From positions 1 through 49,274 of the forward strand of contig NZ_JACSCY010000023.1 in the NCBI RefSeq assembly GCF_014333615.1: a stretch of 49,274 nucleotides of DNA, written 5' to 3'. The position numbers and the translations under genes are program-made. The DNA is from Hymenobacter citatus (GTDB lineage: Bacteria > Bacteroidota > Bacteroidia > Cytophagales > Hymenobacteraceae). Positions 41,688-49,274 of the stretch are shown here, one piece after another. How positions within the stretch are numbered: the first letter of the stretch is position 1; the number at the start of each line of letters is the position of its first letter. The notes beneath the pieces were generated by a model. It saw only the letters and a program-made list of their open reading frames with translations, did not search any database and was not told where the DNA came from.

Positions 41688-43382
41688 ATGCGCAAACGAT
41701 ATATTGCGGGCTTGGCCCTAAGCGGCGCCCTATCTCTCGCTGCTTTCCGCGCCCCGGACAATGAGCGCTATTTCGAAATAGCCAAGAATCTGGACATCTT
41801 CGCTACGTTATTCAAAGAGGTAAATACCTATTACGTAGATGAGATTACGCCCTCAAAGGTGGTGAAAACGGGTATCGACGCCATGCTCAAGTCGCTGGAC
41901 CCTTACACCAATTACATTCCGGAAGACGATATCGAGGATTTCCGGACGATGGTGAGCGGGCAGTACGGCGGCATTGGGGCTATGGTGGCGAAGCGTAATG
42001 GCAAGACCATTGTGCAGGCCGCTTACGAAGGCTTTCCGGCCCAAAAAGCCGGACTCCTACCCGGCGACGAAATCCTGACCATCAACGGCGTCAACGTCGA
42101 GAAGAAATCCAATGCCGACATCAGCAAGCTGCTAAAGGGGCAGGCCCAGTCGGTGGTGAAGCTGATGGTGACGCGCTACGGCCAGGAGCAACCCACCGAA
42201 ATCAGCATCACCCGCGACCGGATACAGGTAGAAAACGTGCCCTACTACGGCATGCTTTCCAATGATATCGGCTATTTCCAGCTTTCTGGCTTCACGGTAG
42301 ATGCTAGCCGCGAAGTGCGCACGGCCGTGACCAAGCTCAAGGAAATGGGTGCCAAGAAAATCGTGTTCGATATTCGCGACAACCCCGGTGGCCTACTCAA
42401 CGAAGCCGTAAACATCTCCAACCTATTTGTAGACCGTGGCCTCGATATTGTGAGCACCAAGGGCAAGGTGACCGACTGGAATAAGACGTACAAAGCGCTG
42501 GATCAGCCCCTGGACACGCAAATTCCAATTGTCGTTATCACGAGCAACCGCTCGGCTTCGGCTTCAGAAATCGTGTCGGGCACGTTGCAGGACTACGACC
42601 GTGCTGTGCTGGTTGGCGAGCGCACGTTTGGGAAAGGACTAGTGCAAGCCACACGCCCACTCAGCTACAACTCGCAGCTGAAGGTGACGACGGCCAAATA
42701 CTACATTCCCAGCGGCCGTTGCATTCAGGAAATCGACTACTCGCACCGCGCCGATGATGGTACGCTGGGCAAAGTGCCCGATTCGTTGCGCACGGCGTTT
42801 AAAACTCAGGCCGGCCGCGTGGTGTATGATGGAGGCGGTGTGGCACCCGATGTGGCCGTAGAGGAGAAGCCTCTGGCGGACATTTCGCGGGTACTGATTC
42901 AGAAAGGATACCTCTTTGACTACGCCACGCGTTACCGTTCCGAGCACCCGACGATTGCTGCTGCCCGGCAGTTTAAAGTTTCGGATGCTGACTATCAGAA
43001 GTTTGTGCAGTACGTTTCGGGTAAGGATATCAATTATTCTACCGACATGGAGAAAAGCTTGGCTACCCTCACCAAACAAGCCAAGGCCGAAAAGCACTAT
43101 GAGGATATAAAAGCCGAGCTGGAGGCTATGCGCAAGAAAGTATCCACCAATAAAGCCAACGACTTGGTGCGCTTCAAACCCGAAATCAAGGAGATGCTGG
43201 AGCAGGAAATCGTGTCGCGCTACTACTTCCAGAAGGGCCAGATTGAGGCCACCTTCGATGACGACCCCGATATCCTGATGGCGATGAACGTTCTTAACGA
43301 CCAGCCCCGCTACCAGGCCCTGCTGAAACCCGGCACCCCAGAAAGCAAAACCCGACCCGACGCGAAAAAGAGCGGAAAATAG
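41688..43382 (+). CDS. S41-family C-terminal processing protease (CtpA/Prc-like)
   Basis: The 564-residue protein has a signal peptide (MRKRYIAGLALSGALSLAAF), so it acts in the periplasm. A PDZ domain (about 85-165, GIGAMV...GLLPGDEILTINGV) selects C-termini of substrates. The catalytic pair is Ser291 in ASASE and Lys316 in FGKG, matching the Ser-Lys dyad spacing of Prc. A long C-terminal helical part (about 400-564) ends in a hydrophilic tail. The gene follows rnpA by 36 bases; rpmH-rnpA-protease is a recurrent order in Bacteroidota (recalled). A degenerate TACCTTCG box at 41667-41674 may give it an extra promoter. Confidence 0.95.
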   Translation: MRKRYIAGLALSGALSLAAFRAPDNERYFEIAKNLDIFATLFKEVNTYYVDEITPSKVVKTGIDAMLKSLDPYTNYIPEDDIEDFRTMVSGQYGGIGAMVAKRNGKTIVQAAYEGFPAQKAGLLPGDEILTINGVNVEKKSNADISKLLKGQAQSVVKLMVTRYGQEQPTEISITRDRIQVENVPYYGMLSNDIGYFQLSGFTVDASREVRTAVTKLKEMGAKKIVFDIRDNPGGLLNEAVNISNLFVDRGLDIVSTKGKVTDWNKTYKALDQPLDTQIPIVVITSNRSASASEIVSGTLQDYDRAVLVGERTFGKGLVQATRPLSYNSQLKVTTAKYYIPSGRCIQEIDYSHRADDGTLGKVPDSLRTAFKTQAGRVVYDGGGVAPDVAVEEKPLADISRVLIQKGYLFDYATRYRSEHPTIAAARQFKVSDADYQKFVQYVSGKDINYSTDMEKSLATLTKQAKAEKHYEDIKAELEAMRKKVSTNKANDLVRFKPEIKEMLEQEIVSRYYFQKGQIEATFDDDPDILMAMNVLNDQPRYQALLKPGTPESKTRPDAKKSGK

Positions 43383-43397
43383 GTCGCTAACCGGAAT

Positions 43398-43445
43398 AAG
43401 TAGCCCCGCCACTTGCCACTAATGCAGGTAGCGGGGCTACTTGTT
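43398..43445 (+). terminator. Intrinsic terminator after the S41 protease
   Basis: Perfect 12-bp arms AAGTAGCCCCGC (43398-43409) and GCGGGGCTACTT (43431-43442) with a 21-base loop, followed by GTTTG. Weak U-tract. Confidence 0.75.
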
Positions 43446-43539
43446 TGTAAGCATTTGTATGAGGTAGTAGAAAAGACAACACAAGCTTGTAGCTGAGCCA
43501 ACTTGATTTTGTGTAGCACAACCAACCCAATCATCTCCC

Positions 43540-43547
43540 TACCTTTG
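43540..43547 (+). promoter_or_regulatory. Bacteroidota -7 box (TACCTTTG) before tsaB
   Basis: Exact TAnnTTTG, only four bases before the ATG at 43552. If used, tsaB mRNA would be leaderless. The nearest TTG is at non-ideal distance. Confidence 0.5.
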
Positions 43548-43551
43548 CACT

Positions 43552-44247
43552 ATGTCTGCGCTTATTCTCTCTCTCGAAACGTCTTCTCCCATTTGCTCCG
43601 TAGCCTTGCACCGTGCCGGCGAATTGGTGGGCCAGTCAGAGCTGCGGCTGGAAAAGTCGCATTCCTCGCATGTAAGCGTCCTGACCAACCAACTCCTAGA
43701 AAACACCGGACATTCCTTACGCGACTTAGCTGCCGTAGCTGTGTCCGATGGTCCTGGGTCCTATACGGGCCTGCGCATTGGGGCCGCTGCCGCTAAGGGC
43801 TTGTGTTTTGCCTTGGATACACCCTTGCTGGCCGTGAGTACCTTGCAAGCATTGGCCGTGCAGGTGGCCGCTACCACAGCACAGCCTGAGCACTACTTGT
43901 TCTGCCCCATGCTAGACGCCCGCCGCATGGAAGTATACACGGCGCTCTACACGCACGCGGCCGAAACGGTGCTGGCGCCTACCCCCCTCATCCTCGATGA
44001 GCACAGCTTCGCCGAACAATTAGCCCACTATCAACTGTTATGCTTTGGTAGCGGCGCCAGTAAATTTCAACCGTTGGTAGCTGCCAGCTCCCAAGTGCAG
44101 TTTCTGACTGGCGTGCAGCCGTCGGCTATTGCTATGGGGGTGTTGGCATACGAGGCCTACCAGCGGCAAGAGTTTCGGGACGTAGCCTATTACGAGCCGT
44201 TTTATCTAAAGGAAGTTTATACCACAACGCCCAAACCCAGAGTGTAG
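43552..44247 (+). CDS. tsaB: tRNA threonylcarbamoyladenosine biosynthesis protein TsaB
   Basis: TsaB is the inactive ASKHA-fold partner of TsaD in the enzyme that makes t6A at position 37 of tRNAs reading ANN codons. The 231-residue protein begins ILSLETSSPICSVAL and has the HSSHVSVL segment. It also has VSDGPGSYTGLRIG (residues about 64-77), the family hallmark. Length is normal. It is 15 bases upstream of the DUF2480 gene, a frequent neighbour in Bacteroidota (recalled). The -7 box sits unusually close to its ATG. Confidence 0.96.
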   Translation: MSALILSLETSSPICSVALHRAGELVGQSELRLEKSHSSHVSVLTNQLLENTGHSLRDLAAVAVSDGPGSYTGLRIGAAAAKGLCFALDTPLLAVSTLQALAVQVAATTAQPEHYLFCPMLDARRMEVYTALYTHAAETVLAPTPLILDEHSFAEQLAHYQLLCFGSGASKFQPLVAASSQVQFLTGVQPSAIAMGVLAYEAYQRQEFRDVAYYEPFYLKEVYTTTPKPRV

Positions 44248-44262
44248 CTCTGGCGCACTAGC

Positions 44263-44778
44263 ATGGAAGAAATTATTAACCGCGTAGCCCAGAGTGGCTT
44301 GGTTACCTTCAATCTGGAAGAATTGCTGCATCCCGGCGAGCGGGTGGTCTATGACATCAAAGACAACCTGTTCCACGGCCTGATACTGCGCGAGAAGGAC
44401 TTTCGCGAGTTCGTGAAAAACCACGATTGGTCGCAGTACGATGGGAAAAACGTGGCCATCATCTGCTCCGCCGATGCCATTGTGCCTACCTGGGCCTATA
44501 TGGTACTGGCCGCAAAGCTGCAAGGCCATGCCCACCATTACGTGTTTGGCGATTTGGCCGCGCTGGAGCAGTCGCTTTTTCAGGAAGCCATTGCCGCCGT
44601 CAACCCTGAGGACTACCGCGACGCCAAATTGGTAATCAAAGGCTGTGGTGAAAAGGAAGTGCCTACGTATGCTTACGTGGCCATTATGCAACGTCTCTTG
44701 CCCGTAGCCAGCAGCATTATGTACGGTGAGCCGTGCAGCACTGTGCCCCTTTACAAGCGCCCGAAGGTAGTGGCGTAG
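44263..44778 (+). CDS. DUF2480-family protein
   Basis: This 171-residue cytosolic protein belongs to a conserved family of unknown function in Bacteroidota. Signature pieces: VTFNLEELLHPGERVVYDIKDNLF near the start, LREKDFREFVKNHDW, the ADAIVPTWAYM segment, and C-terminal GEPCSTVPLYKRPK. There is no signal peptide or membrane span. It is probably co-transcribed with tsaB (15-base gap). Genome context hints at a link to translation or metal/enzyme maturation but nothing in the sequence proves it. Confidence 0.88.
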   Translation: MEEIINRVAQSGLVTFNLEELLHPGERVVYDIKDNLFHGLILREKDFREFVKNHDWSQYDGKNVAIICSADAIVPTWAYMVLAAKLQGHAHHYVFGDLAALEQSLFQEAIAAVNPEDYRDAKLVIKGCGEKEVPTYAYVAIMQRLLPVASSIMYGEPCSTVPLYKRPKVVA

Positions 44779-44815
44779 CCACAGCGCCTAGGTTGCTCTC
44801 TGCGCCTACTTCTAC

Positions 44816-44851
44816 AAGCCCGCCTGTCATGCCCGACAGCGCGGGCTTTTT
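44816..44851 (+). terminator. Intrinsic terminator after the DUF2480 gene
   Basis: Stem AAGCCCGC-CTGTC with GACAGCGCGGGCTT (one bulged base), loop of six, then five Ts (44847-44851). Confidence 0.9.
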
Positions 44852-44883
44852 AATTCTGCATCTTTAGGTTGACTATTCCGCTG

Positions 44884-46197
44884 ATGGCTTCTTCTACCTC
44901 TTCCTACAAAATCAACTTTACTACCGGCGTCGCTATTGTAGTGGCCAACATGGTAGGCACGGGCGTTTTCACGAGTCTGGGCTTTCAGGTGGTAGACATC
45001 CAGAGTGGCTTTGTGCTCCTGGCGCTGTGGGCCGTGGGTGGATTGATTGCGCTGTGCGGGGCGCTTAGCTACGGTGAGTTAGCTGCCGCCCTACCCCGCT
45101 CGGGCGGCGAGTATCATTACCTATCCCGTATTTACCATCCGGTTCTAGGGTTTCTGTCGGGATGGGCGTCGGCTACGGTAGGCTTTGCGGCGCCTACTGC
45201 TTTGGCGGCTATGGCATTGGGCAGTTATGCCGCTAATGTGTGGCCCGGCCTAGAGCCCAAGGTGCTGTCCATTGTAGTTGTGTTGTTGCTTACGGCGGTG
45301 CATGCTACCAGCACACGGGCAGGTAGTCGGTTGCAAGTAATCGTGACGGTTGCGAAGGTCGTGGTGCTTGTGGTGTTCATTGGAGTAGGCGTGGCGGTGG
45401 CAGTGCCTCAGCCCATTCGCTTCATTCCTCAGCCCGGCGATTGGCACCTACTGCTGAGTCCGGCCTTTGCCGTATCGCTCATTTATGTATCGTATGCCTA
45501 CTCCGGCTGGAATGCGGCAGTGTATCTGGCTGGCGAAGTAGCACAGCCGCAACGCAATCTGCCTCGCATCCTGCTAACGGGCACCAGCCTTGTGCTCCTC
45601 TTATATATAGGACTGAATTTCGTATTTCTCTATGCAGCGCCGCTCGCTAAGTTAAAAGGGCAGGTAGAGGTAGGCTTCGTGGTGGCCAATCAGCTGTTTG
45701 GTTCTGCTGGCGGCCGACTCATGGGCGGCTTGATTACCGTTTTGCTGATTTCCACCATCAGCTCCATGATTTTTGCCGGACCGCGCATTGTGCAGGTAAT
45801 GGGGGAGGACTTGACAGGGCTGCGTAGCCTCGCGGTGGTGAGCAACGCTGGCGTGCCGGTGCGGGCCATGCTGCTACAAACCGGGCTTACTCTCTTGTTT
45901 ATCCTAGCATCAAGCTTCCAGCAAGTGTTGGTCTACGCCGGGTTCGTGCTCAACCTGTTCACGTTCCTCACGGTGCTAGGGCTGTTTGTACTGCGCTGGC
46001 GACAACCACATCTGCCGCGACCGTACCGGGCCTGGGGCTACCCATTCACGCCACTGCTCTTTCTACTCCTCAGCGGCTGGACGTTGCTGTATCTACTGCG
46101 CGACCAACCTACCGAGTCGCTATACGGCCTCCTGACACTCCTGAGTGGGGTAGGCGTGTACTTCCTGAGCCGCCGTCGACCCACAAATACCGCCTAA
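44884..46197 (+). CDS. APC-superfamily amino acid permease
   Basis: The ATG at 44884 gives 437 residues (a TTG five codons farther is unlikely). The protein has about twelve hydrophobic spans. The first helix has the glycine-rich substrate motif GVAIVVANMVGTGVF (17-31), and LPRSGGEYHYLSRIYHPVLGF follows helix 2, both typical of the amino acid-polyamine-organocation family. It probably imports or exchanges amino acids across the inner membrane. The specific substrate is unknown. It has a terminator upstream and no regulator nearby. Confidence 0.93.
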   Translation: MASSTSSYKINFTTGVAIVVANMVGTGVFTSLGFQVVDIQSGFVLLALWAVGGLIALCGALSYGELAAALPRSGGEYHYLSRIYHPVLGFLSGWASATVGFAAPTALAAMALGSYAANVWPGLEPKVLSIVVVLLLTAVHATSTRAGSRLQVIVTVAKVVVLVVFIGVGVAVAVPQPIRFIPQPGDWHLLLSPAFAVSLIYVSYAYSGWNAAVYLAGEVAQPQRNLPRILLTGTSLVLLLYIGLNFVFLYAAPLAKLKGQVEVGFVVANQLFGSAGGRLMGGLITVLLISTISSMIFAGPRIVQVMGEDLTGLRSLAVVSNAGVPVRAMLLQTGLTLLFILASSFQQVLVYAGFVLNLFTFLTVLGLFVLRWRQPHLPRPYRAWGYPFTPLLFLLLSGWTLLYLLRDQPTESLYGLLTLLSGVGVYFLSRRRPTNTA

Positions 46198-46324
46198 TGG
46201 TAGGGGTATGTAACTAATAAGTAACTCAGGTAGCAGTTACAATGCGCTTACTCAAAGTCAGCTAAGGCGAATAACTTGCCTGTTCATAGCTTTGCTGGAC
46301 TTCCGTTTTCCTACACAATACTGT

Positions 46325-47548
46325 ATGCGTACTCGCTTGTTTCGCTTTGTAGCGCCGTTTTGTTTTCTACTAACAGCAGCGTGTTCCGAACAAAAAACTT
46401 CTACTCCTGAGCAACCAGCAACGCCCGCTGTGGCTCCACTTCCCCCCATTTCCGATACGGTTGCTGCTACTCCTACCCCGCCACCGGCGCCCGATACCAC
46501 TGCCGTGCAAGACGTGGCGGCCTACCTCGCTGGTCAGCGCGTCAGCCGGGGTAGCAATTTATATCCTCTTACAACTCAATCGGCCTGGCAGGCATTTGCC
46601 GCCAATCAAGCGCAAAGTTGGGCCAAGTATCATCAAACCCGGACCGAAAAGATTCAGCAATGGGCAGCCACAGAACTAGATTCCGTTCGGCAGCATAGCG
46701 CCACCGTTTTCTACCCGTTCAGCGGCCCCGATCTGCTCAACGTTGTCACTGTGTTTCCCAGCAGTCAGAAATATGTATTGATAGGCTTGGAACCAGTGGG
46801 CACTATACCTGCGCGTGCTACTCTCGAAAACCCTACGTTATTTCCAGCTATTAAAGCCTCGCTTTGGTCTGTGTTGAACTTCAGCTTCTTCCGCACCAAC
46901 GACATGGCCGTTAATCTGAAATCAGTGGAATTGGATGGTGCCCTACCACTGCTATTGCTCTTTGCTACGCGCACTGGACATCTGGTAGAGCAAGTGCGCT
47001 ACGTGCAGCTCGATGCTCAGGGCCAGCTTACGGAAGCAGACACAGCCATCATTCACCACCCTGGCCCTAAGGTAGTTCCCGGCGTCGAGTTGACCATGCG
47101 CAACAAAGCCGGACAGGAGCAGCAGGTCTACTATTTTTCGGCTGATCTCAGCGACTGGAAACTAGGAGCTACCAAAGCGGCGGCACTACAGTATGTGCGT
47201 AGCCTCGGGCCGTTGACTACCTATGTAAAGTCGGCTACTTACCTCATGCACAAAGCCTACTTCAGCAAAGTGCGCAACCTAATCCTGACGCGCAGTAACG
47301 TCGTATTGCAGGATGACTCGGGTATTGCTATGAAATATTTCCGCTCTGCGGAGTGGCAGTTCACGTACTACGGCACCTACAAGCGTCCTATCAATCTGTT
47401 TGCGCGGCATTATCAGCCCGAACTCACAACTGCCTACACCGATTCGTTGCATGCCCCGCGCCCCCTACCCTTTGGCACGGGCTATAATTGGCGGCAAAAC
47501 GACTCCAATCTGCTGCTGGCCCAACGCCGCACTGTCGTTACAGAATAA
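46325..47548 (+). CDS. Lipoprotein of unknown function
   Basis: The ATG at 46325 gives 407 residues; the upstream TTG would add 11 residues before the signal. The signal ends LTAACSEQ (lipobox Cys at residue 20), so it is lipid-anchored. A Pro/Ala/Thr linker (about 26-60) follows. The body is mixed and includes FYPFSGPDLLNVVTVFPSSQKYVLIGLEP and WQFTYYGTYKRPINLFARHYQPEL. I do not recognise a family. It lies six bases before the class-A-like serine hydrolase gene, so the two are probably one operon and may act together at the envelope. Confidence 0.75.
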   Translation: MRTRLFRFVAPFCFLLTAACSEQKTSTPEQPATPAVAPLPPISDTVAATPTPPPAPDTTAVQDVAAYLAGQRVSRGSNLYPLTTQSAWQAFAANQAQSWAKYHQTRTEKIQQWAATELDSVRQHSATVFYPFSGPDLLNVVTVFPSSQKYVLIGLEPVGTIPARATLENPTLFPAIKASLWSVLNFSFFRTNDMAVNLKSVELDGALPLLLLFATRTGHLVEQVRYVQLDAQGQLTEADTAIIHHPGPKVVPGVELTMRNKAGQEQQVYYFSADLSDWKLGATKAAALQYVRSLGPLTTYVKSATYLMHKAYFSKVRNLILTRSNVVLQDDSGIAMKYFRSAEWQFTYYGTYKRPINLFARHYQPELTTAYTDSLHAPRPLPFGTGYNWRQNDSNLLLAQRRTVVTE

Positions 47549-47554
47549 CTCAGC

Positions 47555-48877
47555 ATGAATATTTTTAACAGCATAGCATCAGGTAGTAGCTGTATCTGCC
47601 TGCTGATGGTTATGTTGATCGTCAATGGCTCTGAGGGTAGGGTAGGGGCTATCCCAATACAAAGGGCGCCACCATCCGCATACTCATCGCCTGTCGATAG
47701 CCCGTTATTAGATAGCCTGCTGCATACTAATCCTCTGTTGCAGCCTGTGCTTCAACGCGCCAGTACATACGAGGTGCAGATACTGTATACCCAGATTGAC
47801 CGCGATAGTCAGAATAACCCTCATTTTACGCAGCATACCTTTCATCTCGATGATAAGCGGTATTTCAATCCTGCCAGCCTAGTAAAATTGCCAACCGTTG
47901 CACTGGCTCTGGAAAAAATCAACCGGATCCATCAACCTGGTCTCACACGCAACAGTCCAATGGCAACCGGCGTCGCTTATCGTTGCCAAACGGCTGCCCC
48001 CTACTACCCCTCCGCCGATTCGGACCAAGTAAATACGATAGGCAATTATACAAAGCGAATGTTGCTAGTAAGCGATAACAACGCGTACAATCGGCTCTAT
48101 GAATTTGTAGGACAACAACAACTCAACGAGCGACTCCAGCAACTAGGATATCCTGCTGCTCGCATCACCCGCCGCTTTGCCCCGTGCGACACGGCTGCGA
48201 ACCGGCATACCAACCCTATCGATTTTTATGATGCAGCTACCGGACAGGTTATTTATCAGCAGCCAGCTGCTGTAAATCCACGTTCCTATTCTCCCCCACT
48301 TGGACACATCAGCAAAGGTCGAGCATATCAGAGTGGCGGCCGGCTTATAAAGAGTCCCTATGACTTCACTACTGCTAATTATCTATCCTTACAAGATGCC
48401 ACTACCATATTGAAGACTATCCTGTTCCCTGAAGCGGTACCCGCAACCCAACGATTTAGGTTAACTGCTAACGACTACGCCTTTCTTCGACACTATCTAT
48501 ATAGTACGCCTCACAGTTCTCACTATAAACCATATGCGGCCTCTAGGTTTTTCGATTCCTATAAAAAGTATCTTTTCTACGGCCGTCAAGCAAGTATCCC
48601 CAGCCAACCCAATCTGCGCATCTACAATGTAGTAGGCATGTCACACGGGTATCTCTCCGATGTCGCCTACTTTATAGATACCACACAGCAAACCGAGTTT
48701 ATGCTCAGTGCTGTTTTATATGTAAACAAAAACGGCATTTTGAACGATGGTACGTACGAATATGCTTCCATTGGCTTGCCTTTTTTACAACAGCTAGGTC
48801 AATCCATCTATTCGTACGATATGCAGCGCCCCCGCTTGTTTAAGCCTGTTTTCACTAATTTCTCCGAGGGTGATTGA
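47555..48877 (+). CDS. Class A beta-lactamase-like serine hydrolase
   Basis: The 440-residue exported protein has an N-terminal hydrophobic span (about 11-25). It has the penicilloyl-serine-hydrolase motifs SLVK (Ser108, Lys111) and SDN (173-175). The third motif, normally KTG, is not present; at the equivalent strand it reads VVGMSHGYLSD, so Lys-Thr-Gly is replaced. Some related families (non-lactamase serine hydrolases) lack KTG, and antibiotic hydrolysis is therefore not assured. Possible roles are a peptidoglycan or ester hydrolase. By eye the gene is poorer in G and C than neighbours. The lipoprotein gene lies six bases upstream. Confidence 0.78.
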   Translation: MNIFNSIASGSSCICLLMVMLIVNGSEGRVGAIPIQRAPPSAYSSPVDSPLLDSLLHTNPLLQPVLQRASTYEVQILYTQIDRDSQNNPHFTQHTFHLDDKRYFNPASLVKLPTVALALEKINRIHQPGLTRNSPMATGVAYRCQTAAPYYPSADSDQVNTIGNYTKRMLLVSDNNAYNRLYEFVGQQQLNERLQQLGYPAARITRRFAPCDTAANRHTNPIDFYDAATGQVIYQQPAAVNPRSYSPPLGHISKGRAYQSGGRLIKSPYDFTTANYLSLQDATTILKTILFPEAVPATQRFRLTANDYAFLRHYLYSTPHSSHYKPYAASRFFDSYKKYLFYGRQASIPSQPNLRIYNVVGMSHGYLSDVAYFIDTTQQTEFMLSAVLYVNKNGILNDGTYEYASIGLPFLQQLGQSIYSYDMQRPRLFKPVFTNFSEGD

Positions 48878-48979
48878 AAAAACAGAAGTGTGATGAACTA
48901 TTGAAGCATAGTAATGAGTTACTAATCAGCGTAATGAAACCAAGCAGAGTTCTCGCATTGAAAAAAGTATAGAATCATA

Positions 48980-49011
48980 TTTGGAAAGTTGCGAATCAAC
49001 CACCACTTTTG
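48980..49011 (+). promoter_or_regulatory. First of three tandem promoters before the right edge
   Basis: TTTG at 48980-48983 and CACTTTTG at 49004-49011, spacing 20 bases; the -7 box differs from consensus at its first base. Confidence 0.6.
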
Positions 49012-49109
49012 CACTCCCAAACCGAAACGCGGGTGGGTTGAACTGACAAGCAGGACTCTTAGCGCTTGGCAACGAGTCGGCCCGACAAAAAAAAGTTTTT
49101 GCCGGATGC

Positions 49110-49139
49110 TTGCAAATTCAAACAAGCTGCTTACTTTTG
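49110..49139 (+). promoter_or_regulatory. Second tandem promoter (TTG, 19 bases, TACTTTTG)
   Basis: TTG 49110-49112 and TACTTTTG 49132-49139 with 19 bases between, exact consensus. The following bases CACCCCGCTTC are nearly repeated after the third promoter. Confidence 0.85.
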
Positions 49140-49200
49140 CACCCCGCTTCAACCGGAAGCGCCTGCTACGAAAGCGTTGAAAAAAAGTTTTCGGTAATAG

Positions 49201-49230
49201 TTGGAAAGAAAGAAAAAGCAGTTACCTTTG
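49201..49230 (+). promoter_or_regulatory. Third tandem promoter (TTG, 19 bases, TACCTTTG)
   Basis: TTG 49201-49203 and TACCTTTG 49223-49230 with 19 bases between, exact consensus. After it, CAGCCCGCTTCGAGAGG and a short leader run to the window edge. The pattern is what I recall upstream of 16S rRNA genes in this group. Confidence 0.88.
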
Positions 49231-49274
49231 CAGCCCGCTTCGAGAGGAAGGGACGACAAGGAAGTCGGTAAGAA

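Noticed and set aside
47555..48877. Class A beta-lactamase (antibiotic resistance gene)
   Set aside because: The KTG motif is missing and the context is a lipoprotein operon, so resistance is not supported by the sequence.

Overview
The window is chromosomal DNA from a GC-rich member of the Bacteroidota. It is most likely a Hymenobacter-like bacterium of the Cytophagales (inference). The evidence is a SusC/SusD pair, PorT-type outer-membrane barrels, a RemB-like barrel, DUF2480, a TsaB-DUF2480 pair, and promoters of the Bacteroidota type (TTG, 19-20 bases, TAnnTTTG). Intergenic inverted repeats of the kind common in Hymenobacter genomes point the same way. I see no prophage, CRISPR array, intact insertion sequence or plasmid gene. 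Most genes are housekeeping or envelope genes.

Layout. 1-8.1 kb: a hairpin repeat, a small exported protein, prmA, a 1770-residue exported protein of unknown function, plsY, and a Roadblock/LC7 protein. 8.4-11.3 kb: a hybrid histidine kinase facing a LytTR response regulator. 11.5-12.9 kb: an M20 dipeptidase. 13-16 kb: four tandem paralogous outer-membrane barrels, most of them separated by strong hairpins. 16.2-18.2 kb: a PagL-like lipid A deacylase, a GTGA microsatellite and a membrane protein. 18.3-31.7 kb is a minus-strand block. In order of transcription it holds SusC, SusD, a RemB/Wzi-like barrel, a small 'crystallin J1'-type protein, an MsbA-type ABC exporter, a membrane protein, gmhA, a ComM-type ATPase and pyrD. 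31.7-32.6 kb is a low-GC gene-free kilobase. 32.6-36.5 kb: a GNAT/FemAB-like protein overlapping upp, a small membrane protein, and a DEAD-box helicase in the opposite direction. 36.6-38.2 kb: tRNA-His, a PfkB kinase and a small hydrophilic protein. 38.2-40.8 kb: a lipoprotein and an M61 peptidase. 41.0-43.4 kb: the rpmH-rnpA-S41 protease set. 43.5-48.9 kb: tsaB, DUF2480, an APC permease, a lipoprotein and a class-A-like serine hydrolase. 48.9-49.3 kb: three tandem promoters that probably drive an rRNA operon just past the right edge.

The strongest theme beyond the genes is a set of unusually long, often perfect inverted repeats placed exactly at gene ends. Arms run from 17 to 76 bp. Two composite copies (19350-19558 and 34861-35058) share an outer GGTGAG-rich part, a GTTAAAA junction, a core containing CAGAGCGAAGGACC and a related loop. 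One of them has perfect 76-bp arms that contain the stop codons of both flanking convergent genes. No convincing new defence or biosynthetic system is visible. The best candidates for something undescribed are this repeat family and the giant exported protein with an internal winged-helix-like segment.
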